Shown here piece after piece: positions 18,864 to 28,596 of a stretch of 64,000 bases of DNA. The position numbers were made by a program, and so were the translations under genes. A model generated the notes under the pieces. It searched no databases. It saw only the letters and a program-made list of their open reading frames with translations, and was not told where the DNA came from. Numbering within the stretch: the first letter of the stretch is position 1; the number at the start of each line of letters is the position of its first letter. Origin of the DNA: Eucommia ulmoides (Eukaryota > Streptophyta > Magnoliopsida > Garryales > Eucommiaceae). The stretch covers positions 1,736,001 to 1,800,000 of the forward strand of contig CM028335.1 of assembly GCA_016647705.1 (NCBI GenBank), in the 5' to 3' direction.

Positions 18864-20700
18864 TTTGTTTAATCTTGATGATAAAAAGAGTCTTTATTTT
18901 TTTATTTTTTTGTATTTTTTTTTAATGAATTTTGTATTGTTTTTGATTAATAAATTGAATAATGTATTTTTTTTGTTTGTATGTTTTTAATAAATTTTGT
19001 ATTGCTATTGATTAAGAAATTAAAGTTATCATTTTTCTTGAATTATGTAATTTTTTATGTTTTTAATAAATTTTTTATTGCTTTTGATTAAGAAATTAAT
19101 TTTTTTATTTTTTTTGTATGTTTTTATCAACAATTATTTCAAAATTCCAAATTAAATTAAAACTAAATTCGAGCTTACTTTTTCAAATTGAAAAACGATA
19201 TTTTTTTTTTGTTTAAAGAATAAGTTTTTAAATATAAAATCTTAAAATTTAATTTGGTATTTTTGAAAAAAAAAAAAGTATTTTAAGTTGAGTTTGGTAA
19301 AAAGAATCACATTTATTTTTAAATATAAATTTTGAAATTCATTTTTTTGTTATTTTAATAAACTGTTCTAAATTTAATATTTGTTTTCTTTGAAGAATCT
19401 GAGTTTTTTTTTTTTTTTTTTTTTCAAATTTGAAAATTATATGTTTTTTATTTATTTATTCATGAAATTTTAATTATTTTCAAATTCAACTCTAGTAACC
19501 AAAAAAAAAAAAAAAAAATTCTGCAAAAAAATTGAAAAAAAAAAAGAAGGAATGATAGAGTGAAAATGGCCACTTCCCATGCATGCAAAATAGGATTTCA
19601 GTAGATATATATTATTAGGTTTCCTTCAAACGGTCGAAATTCAAATATTTAGAAAAATATATTTTCTCATTATATATATATTTTTTAAATTGTAAAATTT
19701 TGACAGGGTGTAACTCATTGAAAATGCTTGATTTTGTCACTTTATGATAAACTGTAATTCATGAACTTTTGAAATGCTAGCTCCTGGGTATAACTCACTC
19801 AAAAAGCCCGATCGATTTTGTCACTTTATGAAAAATTATAATTCATGAACTTTTGAAAGGCTGGCTCCCCTAAAAACTTGATTTCATCAATTTTTAAAAA
19901 ATTCAAAATAATAAAAATTTAAAAGGTTATACCTTAAAAACACTCAAAATTGTGAATTTTTAAAATAAAATAAATTAATTTTGAAACTTTTTGTATTAAA
20001 TTAAAATTAAATTTTAATAATAGAATTTGCTTTTTTTTTTTTTTTTGTGTGTGTAAAGAATTATTTTTTATATATAAAATATAAAATTTTATATTTTGGT
20101 ATTTTTGAAAAAATTAAAAAGAATAAAAAAAGAATGATCGCGTGAAAATGGCCTCTTCCCATGCATGCAAAATAGGGTTAAGTTGTTGCAATGCAATCTT
20201 TAACCCTAGATTTCAGTAGATAATATATTATTCAAACGGCCGAAATTCAAAAAATTTGGAAAATATAATTTTCCTTTATATTATTTTTCTAAATTTATAA
20301 AAATTCAAAATTGTGAAATTTTGTAAAGTCACAAAAACATTATAATATTTTGTCAATTTAATGAAAAACTCAAAATTGTTAAGTTTTGAAAATGTTAACT
20401 CAATGAAAATACCTAATATCCCAAAGTTTAAATAAAACTCAAAATCGTTAAATTTTTAAAAGTTATGTCTCTTAAAAAATATATGATTTTATCAATTTTA
20501 TGAAACACTCTAAAACTTGAAATTTTAAAAGAGTATATCTCACTAAAAATATACGACTTTTCCAATTTTATGAAAAAATAGTAATTTTAAAATTTTAAAA
20601 GAGTGTAATGCACTGGAAAAACTCGATCTTCTCACTTTTATGAAAAATTGAAATTTGAAAAGCTGCCTCATGAAATCCTCCAACCCCTATCCTATCCACA
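18864..20700 (+). repeat. 3' flank of DUF7138 copy 2: two RY modules and about 75-bp satellite
   Basis: The module with CATGCATGCAAAATAGG and AAACGGTCGAAATTC occurs at about 19,556-19,645 and again at 20,138-20,245. Around and after these lie degenerate tandem units of about 75-80 bp with TTTTATGAAAAACTC, AAAATCGTTAAATTTT and a GTAACTCACT/TATGTCTCTTA segment, extending to about 20,660. No gene. The mirrored copy is at 56,150-57,900. Confidence 0.75.
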
Positions 20701-21000
20701 TGTTCTCTCTCTCTACTCTTCTCTCTAGAAATTTTCAAAGGTGGAAATTGGATGGAAATTTTAAATATATTAATATTTTTGCAAAAAAAAAAAAAGGAAA
20801 AAAAATTATTCATGATTAGCGGTGTGCAAAAACCCGATTGGCCCAATCCACCCGCGAACAACTAACCGGCCCAAAAAAATCGGGTGTAAGATAAAACGGG
20901 TAGAAACGCGCGCCATGTAAGCTGTGTTTTTCGGGTATAGAGTCGGGTAGCGGGTGTGCTCAATTCTAACCACTTAAATCCGTCCCGCCCGCCCCTTTGA

Positions 21001-21008
21001 TATAAATA
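21001..21008 (+). promoter_or_regulatory. TATA box of the orphan first exon (left)
   Basis: TATAAATA follows a GC-rich stretch (CCGCCCGCCCC) and precedes a CT-rich leader-like sequence. The same is mirrored at 55817-55824. Confidence 0.5.
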
Positions 21009-21270
21009 TGCTTGATGCTTCAAATTAGTGTTTCAATCAGACTTGAGACTCCTATTCGCTGCTACCGCTCATGTTGTCACCTGTTTTCCTCCAAACTCGA
21101 GCTCTTCTTCCATATTCTTCCTTCCTCCATTCTCCAGCGTTTTCGTCTTTGTCCATCTCGCTTCGTCATCATATCGTCGTCGACTCTTCTTCGTTTTTCC
21201 CTCTCGCGTCTTCTCTCTCACATCATCTTCCACTCCCTTTCCTCATCTTAAAATACCTACAAATTTTCAA

Positions 21271-21501
21271 GGGTTAATTACACTTTACCTCTTGTGGTTT
21301 GGCCAATTTGCACTTACCCCTATGTGGTTTGAAAATAACTACTTACCTCATTGTGGTCAGATTTTCAAACCACTTACCCCCTGATGTAGGGGGATAAATG
21401 CAACAAATATCTCACCACAGGGGGGTAAGTGACTATTTTCAAACCATAAGGGGTAAAATGCAAATTGGTCAAACCACAAGAGGGTAAAATGTAACTAACC
21501 C
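21271..21501. mobile_element. Foldback MITE, GGGTTAATTACA family (left)
   Basis: The 231-bp palindromic element begins GGGTTAATTACACTTTACC and ends GGTAAAATGTAACTAACCC. The arms carry repeated TGTGGTTTG/CAAACCACA blocks. This is a widespread type in plant genomes. It sits between the TATA box and the first exon, i.e. in the presumed leader or its intron. Mirrored at 55323-55554. Confidence 0.85.
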
Positions 21502-21553
21502 AATTTTCAATCTACATCATTGTGCATGCCTATGAGGCTGTGAGGTTGTGACG

Positions 21554-21604
21554 ATGGTAAATGAAGATGCCGAATCAATGAAAACGTTAAGCGACACTGC
21601 GAAG
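21554..21604 (+). pseudogene. Orphan first coding exon (17 codons)
   Basis: ATG begins MVNEDAESMKTLSDTAK and runs straight into a good donor, AAG/GTAAGT at 21605. The sequence and donor are unchanged in the mirrored copy at 55220-55270. No second exon is visible before the LTR element at 22,028, so the gene body was lost, or the insertion sits in its first intron. I do not recognise the protein. Confidence 0.45.
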
Positions 21605-22027
21605 GTAAGTTTGATTTGTTTCCATTTTAACTTTATATCTAGATTTCTGACTTTTTGTTTATGTTTTAAATTCTAGCTCTAAATTCTAATTTCTAACTTT
21701 AATCGTTAGAAATTTGTTTTTGAAATTAGTGTTTAGTTTCTTTGATCAATGATCATCAACCAACCGGATCCGACAAACCTGCAAAACTAAAACAAAAAAT
21801 ACACAAATATATGTAAAAAAAAAAAACAATTATGAAATTTTAACTAAAATTCGTTACATGTATCTAATATTTAGTATAAAACTGAATTTACTCACTAAGG
21901 TCTCCCTACACTACAATCCCTGCAATGCGGGACCAAAACATAATTGATATTCAACTTAAGGGACTAAATCAAAATCTAATAATAAGAAAGGACTAATCGC
22001 AGATTAGACCTTAAAAATATGACTAAT

Positions 22028-22252
22028 TATTATAAAAGAAGAAGAGATACAATGGAATACTGAATTCTCTTTCTCATTTAATATCCAACTACAAAAGAAG
22101 GTCCTTTATATAGGCTGAAGGGTGAGCTTGTAACAAACTACAAATAACCAAATAATAATATCTATAACAAACTACTAACGAATAACAAAGAGAGAATAGA
22201 GAATAGAAGAATCTAGTAGAAATAATACTCCTCTAAATCTAATATTCTAATA
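22028..22252 (-). repeat. 3' LTR of the small copia-like element (left)
   Basis: 225 bp; aligns with 23338-23559, including the shared CAAACTACTAACGAATAACA block. The polypurine tract lies at 22253-22261 on the minus strand. Confidence 0.85.
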
Positions 22253-23337
22253 CTCCCCTTCAAGATGGAGAATGTGAATTCTCATCTTGGTAAAAGATGA
22301 AAATGAAAACAATAGAACATAGGAACACATCCAGTACACTGCAGTGCAGTAGCAGAAACCAAAACAAAATACAAAGAGAAATCCAAACATCCACAAAGGG
22401 GAATTTATGGAGAAAAGAGAAGAAATCCAAACATCCACGAAGGGGAATATATGGAGAAGAAAAGGCGGCATAGGGAACAAGCCATAGCCGAAAAAGCGTC
22501 ATCTATCCACAATCGTTTAACCACCGAGACAGACGTGGAGAGATCGGGAAATGTGGGAGGATGGGAAAAGAGCTAAAAAATAGAGCAGAAAAGGCGGCGT
22601 GAGGAACAAGCCATAGCCGAAAAACCGCCATCCATCCACTTTCGAGAAGTGGAAGTATGGGAAAATAACTCAAAAATAGAGCAGAGAAAGCGGCGTGGGG
22701 AATAAGCCACACCCAGAAAAACCGCCATCCATAATCCACTTTTGGGAAGTGGGAAGATGGGGAAAGAGCTGTTGAACAAAGCAGTTAGAAGAAGAAAAAA
22801 TTGAAACACTGCACAAAGGCAGGAAAATGTGCAGAGGCACAAGAGAAAACAGTTAGAGAACAAAGTGCAATTTCTGGAATAATGGCAGGCTTCACTTTAA
22901 ACAACTGGCAAGTTGGCAGGGCGTAAAGTGTAAATAAACAACTGTTATGCAATTTCGCAAGAACAAGTTGTCTTTCAACGGAGGAAATGAATTGACGTTG
23001 TCCTTCATCATAGAACACAGCAAAATGGTAAAACAGTAGATTGATTGAGGATATAGAGATGAAACAGACTGTTGAGACGATCCGAAATCGATCGTCGATT
23101 CAGAACGATCGATCGAAACAACAAATCAATATCAATGATGATAATTCTTGAAAGAGGAGTCGAAGAAATCGCTGCTAAAATGAAAATGAAAAATGAAAAT
23201 GGCATGCGAGAAATTGCCGCTGCAAATGAAGCTCGAAAATGACAAGGGAGGCGACGTGGAGATATAGCCACCGCCTCCCCCCTTGAATAGGGTTTCTTTT
23301 AGAGAGCGTCAAGTAAAAGGTAATTGCTCCGATACGA

Positions 23338-23559
23338 TATTAGAAAAGAAGAAGAGATACAAGGGAATACTGAATTGTCATTCTCATTTCATATCCAACC
23401 AAAAAAGGTCCCTTATATAGGCTAAAGGGTGAGCTTGTAACAAACTACAAATGGCCAAAGAACAATATCTATAACAAACTACTAACGAATAACAAAGAGA
23501 GAATAGAGAATAGAAGAATCTAGTAGAAATAATATTCCTCTAAATCTAATATTTTAATA
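23338..23559 (-). repeat. 5' LTR of the small copia-like element (left)
   Basis: 222 bp; the primer-binding-like sequence follows it on the minus strand at about 23,326-23,337. Differences from the 3' LTR are few, so dating by LTR divergence is possible. Confidence 0.85.
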
Positions 23560-23565
23560 CTAATC

Positions 23566-25331
23566 ACTGATTTTTCCTTTTGAGTTTTTCAAAATAAATT
23601 AGGATACTAGGTATTTTTGTTGAGTTAACATTTTAAAAAATTAACAATTTTGAATTTTTTCATAAAATTGATGAAATATAGTATTTTTGTGGGGTATAAT
23701 TTTAGATTTTGAGTTTTTCATAAATTTGAAAAAAATAATATAATGAAAGAATATATTTTTCTAAATTTTTGAATTTCGACCGTTTGAACGAAACCTAATA
23801 ATCTAGGGTCAAAGATTGCATTGCAACAACTAAACCCTATTTTGCATGCATGGGAAGAGGCCATTTTCACGCTATCATTTTTTTTTCCTCGTAAATATCA
23901 AAATAAATTTTAGATTTTTATATTTAAAGTCAAACCAATTCTTTAAACAAAAAAGAAATTCATATATAGAGAGAAGAGTAAAGAGAGAAATCAAATGGTA
24001 CAACTACATTTTTATCCGTCTACTATATCTTTATTTTCACTTTAGTTCATCAAGTATTGATTTCAACAATTTCAACCCCAATTTGTTGAAAATTCATCCA
24101 TACTCGAGATGTCTGCAACTTTGGGATACCAACAAAGTTATTTGTTTGTTATTTTATTACATATTAGTAAAAGTTAATTTATAGAAGTATAATTTCTCTT
24201 TTATGATTATTTATGTAATTTTTAATATTATATTTATATTTGGTATTTATAAAACACCGTTACTCACTAAAATTTATGCATTCGCTTTCGAATACTGCTG
24301 CCAAAATAATAAAATGACATTTATGTGTGTCATGCTTCAATATTAAAAATTTATTTTAATTTTTTTCTATGACATCGTAATGCACTGTTCAATATTAATT
24401 ATTTACTAAAAAAATTAATTTCAGCACTTGATGCACTTGTAAATAAAGTCAAAGGTCAATTTATTGAATTTGAATGTAAGGATAACTAAATAAAAATTCT
24501 AGTGTTTAATTCGAAAATAAAATAGAACTTTGAGGGATGATACTGTAATTTATTTTCCTACCCAGAACCCTTAATTTGGAGTTCAGTTCATCTTCTCTCT
24601 TTCGGATTTTGCTACCTAAATAATAGTTGACTTTTCAAAAAATAAAATAAAATCTAATTTTGATTTTCTTTCTAGAAAAGGCGGGGAAAATGAGTTTAAA
24701 AATCTTACCCATACTCGCTAAAGAGAGATTTAATTTTCTTTCATTTTCTGCCGAGAAGTTTTCATTTTCTTTCATTTCTGTTTCACGGCGGCGGCAATCG
24801 GTGACTTTTCTCTTTCACAGCTGTGGTGATCGGTGACCATGGATGTAGAGAAGATGTTTTGGCAAAAGATCCGGCAGGAAGAACAATTGTGTATTTTCGA
24901 TCTGATAGAGATAACCATCGGTGCGGCTTCTCTGAATCCAGAGTTCGAGAACCGGCGATCGCGATTGGCCGATCTTCTGTTCGATCGACCCATCTGTCCT
25001 TTGGGGGATTTTAACGGCGTTTAAGAAATGAGGGACTTTAAAATGGCGTCCCAAGAGTCTATCAACAATAATGGAGTGGAGTGGCGAGGCACCGTCGAAA
25101 TCAAGATCAAGAAGTTACCATCCGTTGGCAAAATCGATACGGAGGAGATAATAGCGGCGCCGACCCGGATTTCTGGCAACAATGAAGGCTGCATCACTGT
25201 CAAGTGTTTGGCTATGGTTGATCCTTTCGACATGGAAGAAACACATGCGAAGAGTTGGGTTGCTGATAAAGTTCAGGGAAGAGGAGCACTGCAGAGCAAG
25301 ATGCCAATGATGGTTGTTGGTCACCAGATGA
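23566..25331 (-). repeat. Block X, inverted partial copy
   Basis: This is the reverse complement of roughly 8,870-10,780. It contains a DUF7138 ghost locus (about 23,600-24,100, empty MITE target at 24090-24097), the intergenic stretch, and the MED26-like gene. It lacks the 235-bp segment found at 10,080-10,312, and it is cut at 25,331 by the retroelement. Confidence 0.9.
24839..25331 (+). pseudogene. MED26-like gene, dead copy
   Basis: The frame starts MDVEKMFWQKIRQEEQ and GIFDLIE-like sequence (CIFDLIEITIGAAS), but has TAA in place of CAA after FNGV at about 25,022. The downstream part continues in frame (EMRDFKMASQES, KIKIKKLPSVGKIDTEE) until VVGHQMR, where retroelement sequence begins. 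The C-terminal MED26-like end is missing. Both the stop and the truncation inactivate it. Confidence 0.8.
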
Positions 25332-25568
25332 GGGCCATGCCTAGGCGGAGGTTAAGTCGGTTAAGGTTCTACCGTTCCACCGTCTAGGCGGTGGAATCTC
25401 TGTCTAGGCTGTGGGACAGCTCCAAAGTTTCTACCTCTTCACCGCCTAGGTGGTGGAATTTCCGTCTAGGCCGAGGGACTGCTCACATTTTAAGCATCAT
25501 CTGCATTCTCATCGCCTCGGCGGTGGATTCCTCGCCTCGGCGGTGGCTCTTGTAATCTTGAAACCTTG
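25332..25568 (-). repeat. 3' LTR fragment, distal part
   Basis: Matches 32,857-33,098 in the intact LTR, including the palindromic CCGCCTAGGCGG-type motifs. It ends at CCTTG, one side of the target duplication of the nested solo LTR. Confidence 0.8.
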
Positions 25569-28419
25569 TGTAAGACCCGGATCGTTGCATACACATAATA
25601 ATTAGTTGTATTTTTGAACATTTAGAAAATAATGGAGTAAAATGTGTCATTCCTAATTTGATTTAAAACTTTAGGGATTAATTAGCAATTTTCAAAATAT
25701 TAATTTCAGGTTTGAGTTAATTAATAACTTAACAAGAATTGAGGGGGAGATTTATGTAATTAAAATTAAAATAATAATATACATAAATATATGGGTAGAT
25801 GATCTCATCCCACTATTGTGCCTATATATATATATACCATAGCTTTGAGATAATTCGGAAGAAAGGAAGAAAAATGGGAACACGAGGAAGTGGGTCGGCG
25901 TGGGTGGGATCGTCACCATTGTTGTCGCCGGAGTGGTGTGTTCTTCCGGTAAGATGTGGGTGGGAGCGTCGTGTATGGGTGCGATCGATGAAGGAGTATG
26001 CGATTCGTCTGCTCTGTTCGATGGTGTATGTGTTGGTGGTGTCGTTGGCCGGCCGGCAGAGGGGGTGCTTCAATCGGTCGTTCAACGTGCGTTTCGGTGT
26101 GTGTACGGTATGTGTGTGTTGTTCAGTGATCATCGCCGTTCGTTCGTGGTAGGGGGAAAATAGAAAAAAATAAAAAATAAAAGAAGAGAGAGAGAAGGTC
26201 ATCGCCGGCGGTGCTGCCCGGTTGTTCTGGCGATGTCGGTCAGCGTGAGGATGTGTCCGGTTGGCCGTTCAATCGTCGCCGGTACATGTAAAAATGTGTG
26301 TTCTTCAGTGTCGTTGGTGTGTGTGTGCTATTTCGACAGCTAGTGTGTGTGTGTTGATCGGCCGGTGGGCGTCGGCAATTTCGTGTGGGTATGCATGTGG
26401 GTCGTTATATGTGTGTGTTGTCTAATATCTCCAGTGATGTGGGTTATTGGTCCGGCGGGTTCTTTCGGTCGGTGGTAGGTATCCGTCCAGCGCCGGAGTG
26501 GAGTGTAGAGTTAGAAAGAGAGAGCAGCGCGTGTGTGTGTGTGTGTTACAGTGTGTGTGTCGGGTGGGCAGATGGTAGGTGTGAATAGGGGTAGACGTGG
26601 AAGTGTGTGTGTTCGGTTGTCCGGTGGTGTGTGTGTTCGGTTGGTAGGACGGCGAGGCTTCATCGGCTGCGAAACCCAAACCGGAATAGAAAGCAGAAAC
26701 GCAAAACAGCAAAGGAAAAAGGAAGAAGAAAAATAAAGGAAAAAAAAAAAGGGAAAAAAAAGAAGGAGAAATTACATAAACAACCCCAATAAAATCCAAA
26801 ATCCATCTCGCGGTCGACGGATCTTTCGGAACAGGTAAAAATCTAAATCGACTACTATTTTCATTAAATGGAATTATTAGCAAATGGGATTATAATTTTG
26901 CAATCGTTAATTCTAATAAATGTTGTCATCGTCCATATTAACAAATGTGTAAAGTAATTATCAACGAAACGAAATTAACCGAATAGTAATTTTACATAAT
27001 AAAATGAGGGGAATGAGAAATTTCAAAATGTAGGGCTTGCATTTGGACGAGTAGGTTATTTTTTCTCTATAATATTAATTTAAGCCCTGTCACAAATAGG
27101 TTCACATTTATCGGAGGATCAGTAGCGGATAGTCGGAGGAGCTTTTGAGAGCGAATTATAGGGTGAGTGTACTGTCTTCTTGCCAAACTATTTTTCTATG
27201 TATATATATGATGAAATATGTATTTACTGAAACTGTATGAATTTATAAATGATATGGATCAAGCCGGATTTGGGTAAGTTGGTAAACTGGATTTTCGGAA
27301 GACTTCGGTGGTTTTCGAAATGAAGTTGAAAATGAATTTTTGTTGGATTTGGTGAAATCAGACGGTGTTTTTAAAAGAGAATAGAAAACATCTGTTTTTC
27401 TAAAAATGTCTGGTTTTCTAAAAATAAAGGGTGAAAAAGTGGTTTTGATAAAATTAGACGTTTTCTTTAAAAGAAAGTGTGAAATATGATTTTTGGATTT
27501 AAAAGTTGGTTTTGAGGAAAAGAGATAGACGTGGTAATTTGACGAGATTGAGTAGACGATATTTATTGAGTTGTGATTCGATGATGTTGTATTTGATTTG
27601 ACGATGCCATAGTATTTATCTGTTTCGGTAGAGTAAGGTTATTCACTTCGGCGGAGTGATGTTATCCGCTTCGGCGGAGTGATATTATCTACTTCGGCAG
27701 AGTGATGTTAGATGTTTATACTGCGCAGTGATTATCCGCTTCGGCAGAGTGATGAGTGTTCGTAGGAAGGCATATCCTACGGATGGTACGGTACCGTTGC
27801 AAACTCCCGATTGTGAGGTTAAAACGATCACTAGGGCTGGCCAGTGTGTGTGTTTGAGGTATGTGTTTGAGATGTGTGTTTCAGATGTGGTGTTTTACTT
27901 ATATTGGGTAATTTATTATTTACTCTGGTGATTGGTATGATTTTATATTAGATGGATTTGAATGAAACTTATACTTATGGGTTTATTTCCACTGCTTATA
28001 TTATGGAGAATTTTACTAGTTACGCGTTGTTTACATACTTACGCTTGATCCATTTAGATGTTATAGAATGATTTATTATTATAAAATATTTTTACTAAGA
28101 AGGCAGTACACTCGCAGGTGCATTAACTAGGTGTTCGTCCCCTACTAGCAATAGATTGATTCCGAAGGTGCGATAGGAAAAAAATATCTTGGGAGTGCTA
28201 CTAGAGGTGAACACCGAGAGGTCTAGATGTTATGTATCTTTATCGTTACAATATTTTTTAGGGACTGATGTTTCTCGAATTTGGGAGTATATATATTTAT
28301 ATGTTTATGATACGTCGGTATGCATGTACATGGTTATTTCTGGTGTTTGTGATTCTGGTGAGGTTGTGTCGATGTCACACCGGTCCCACAGTAATGGGTG
28401 TCCGGGGTGGGATGTGACA
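25569..28419. mobile_element. Solo LTR of a gypsy-type element (2.85 kb)
   Basis: The sequence begins TGTAAGACCCGG and ends CCGGGGTGGGATGTGACA, with TG...CA ends and near-inverted termini as in long chromovirus LTRs. It is flanked by a perfect 5-bp duplication CCTTG (25564-25568 and 28420-28424). The host LTR is continuous once the insert is removed, as shown by the uninterrupted copy at 33,085-33,110. No primer site, purine tract or protein domain is seen inside, so it is a solo LTR left by recombination. GT-rich stretches (26,280-26,650) and short tandem repeats (27,625-27,755) lie within it. Confidence 0.8.
27625..27755 (+). repeat. Short tandem repeat in the solo LTR
   Basis: Four to five units of about 25-30 bp share the core CTTCGGCGGAGTGAT or CTTCGGCAGAGTGAT separated by GTTATC-type spacers. 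Such arrays are common in long gypsy LTRs. Confidence 0.75.
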
Positions 28420-28424
28420 CCTTG

Positions 28425-28596
28425 TTTCTTCATAATTTCTTTACCATTTTTCCACCGTTTTTGCTTATTTGTCTCTTGTTTGCGTCCCTACACCTGAATT
28501 ACATAAAAATAAACTAAAAAAACAATTAAATATAACTAAAACACTTGAAAATTATCAAATCCTGTTTAGAAGTAGATAGATATTTTACACCTATCA
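28425..28596 (-). repeat. 3' LTR fragment, proximal part
   Basis: Matches 33,096-33,265 (TTGCGTC, CTACACCTGAATTACAT, GATATTTTACACCTATCA). It ends at the TGATAGG terminus at 28596, next to the purine-rich tract at 28597-28610. Confidence 0.8.

Larger units (their letters stand above)
22028..23559 (-). mobile_element. Small non-autonomous copia-like LTR element (left copy)
   Basis: The 1,532-bp element has LTRs at 22028-22252 and 23338-23559 with inverted ends TATTAGAA...TCTAATA (degenerate TG...CA). A 5-bp target duplication CTAAT lies at 22023-22027 and 23560-23564. Read on the minus strand, the 5' LTR is followed by GTATCGGAGC, close to the initiator tRNA-Met primer site TGGTATCAGAGC. The 3' LTR is preceded by a purine tract AAGGGGAG. 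The roughly 1.1-kb interior has no gag or pol, only broken short frames and about three imperfect 95-bp tandem units (GGCGGTTTTTC, CACGCCGCC, CTCCCAC). The same insertion, with the same duplication, is at 53284-54761. Confidence 0.85.
11381..23565 (+). repeat. Segmental duplication block Y, copy 1 (left arm)
   Basis: From about 11,868 to 23,565 this matches 53,279-63,525 in reverse-complement orientation, with all internal elements in mirrored order. The exception is the 1.5-kb lectin receptor kinase element at 13687-15199, absent on the right. Its first part also matches 33,266-35,130 in direct orientation. Block Y contains its own DUF7138 locus, so X and Y share an older tandem history. Confidence 0.9.

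Noticed and set aside
21028..21384. Ser/Phe-rich frames in CT-rich DNA (also 55,522-55,813)
   Set aside because: Composition of a pyrimidine-rich leader; overlaps a MITE, and no domain.
22247..23271. Short frames inside the small LTR element as genuine gag
   Set aside because: Frames are short, in different phases between the two copies, and include tandem-unit translations; no zinc knuckle or other gag motif.
25799..26883. Several frames in the GT-rich part of the solo LTR
   Set aside because: Cys/Val- and Thr/His-rich products of (GT)n-like sequence inside an LTR; no protein domain.
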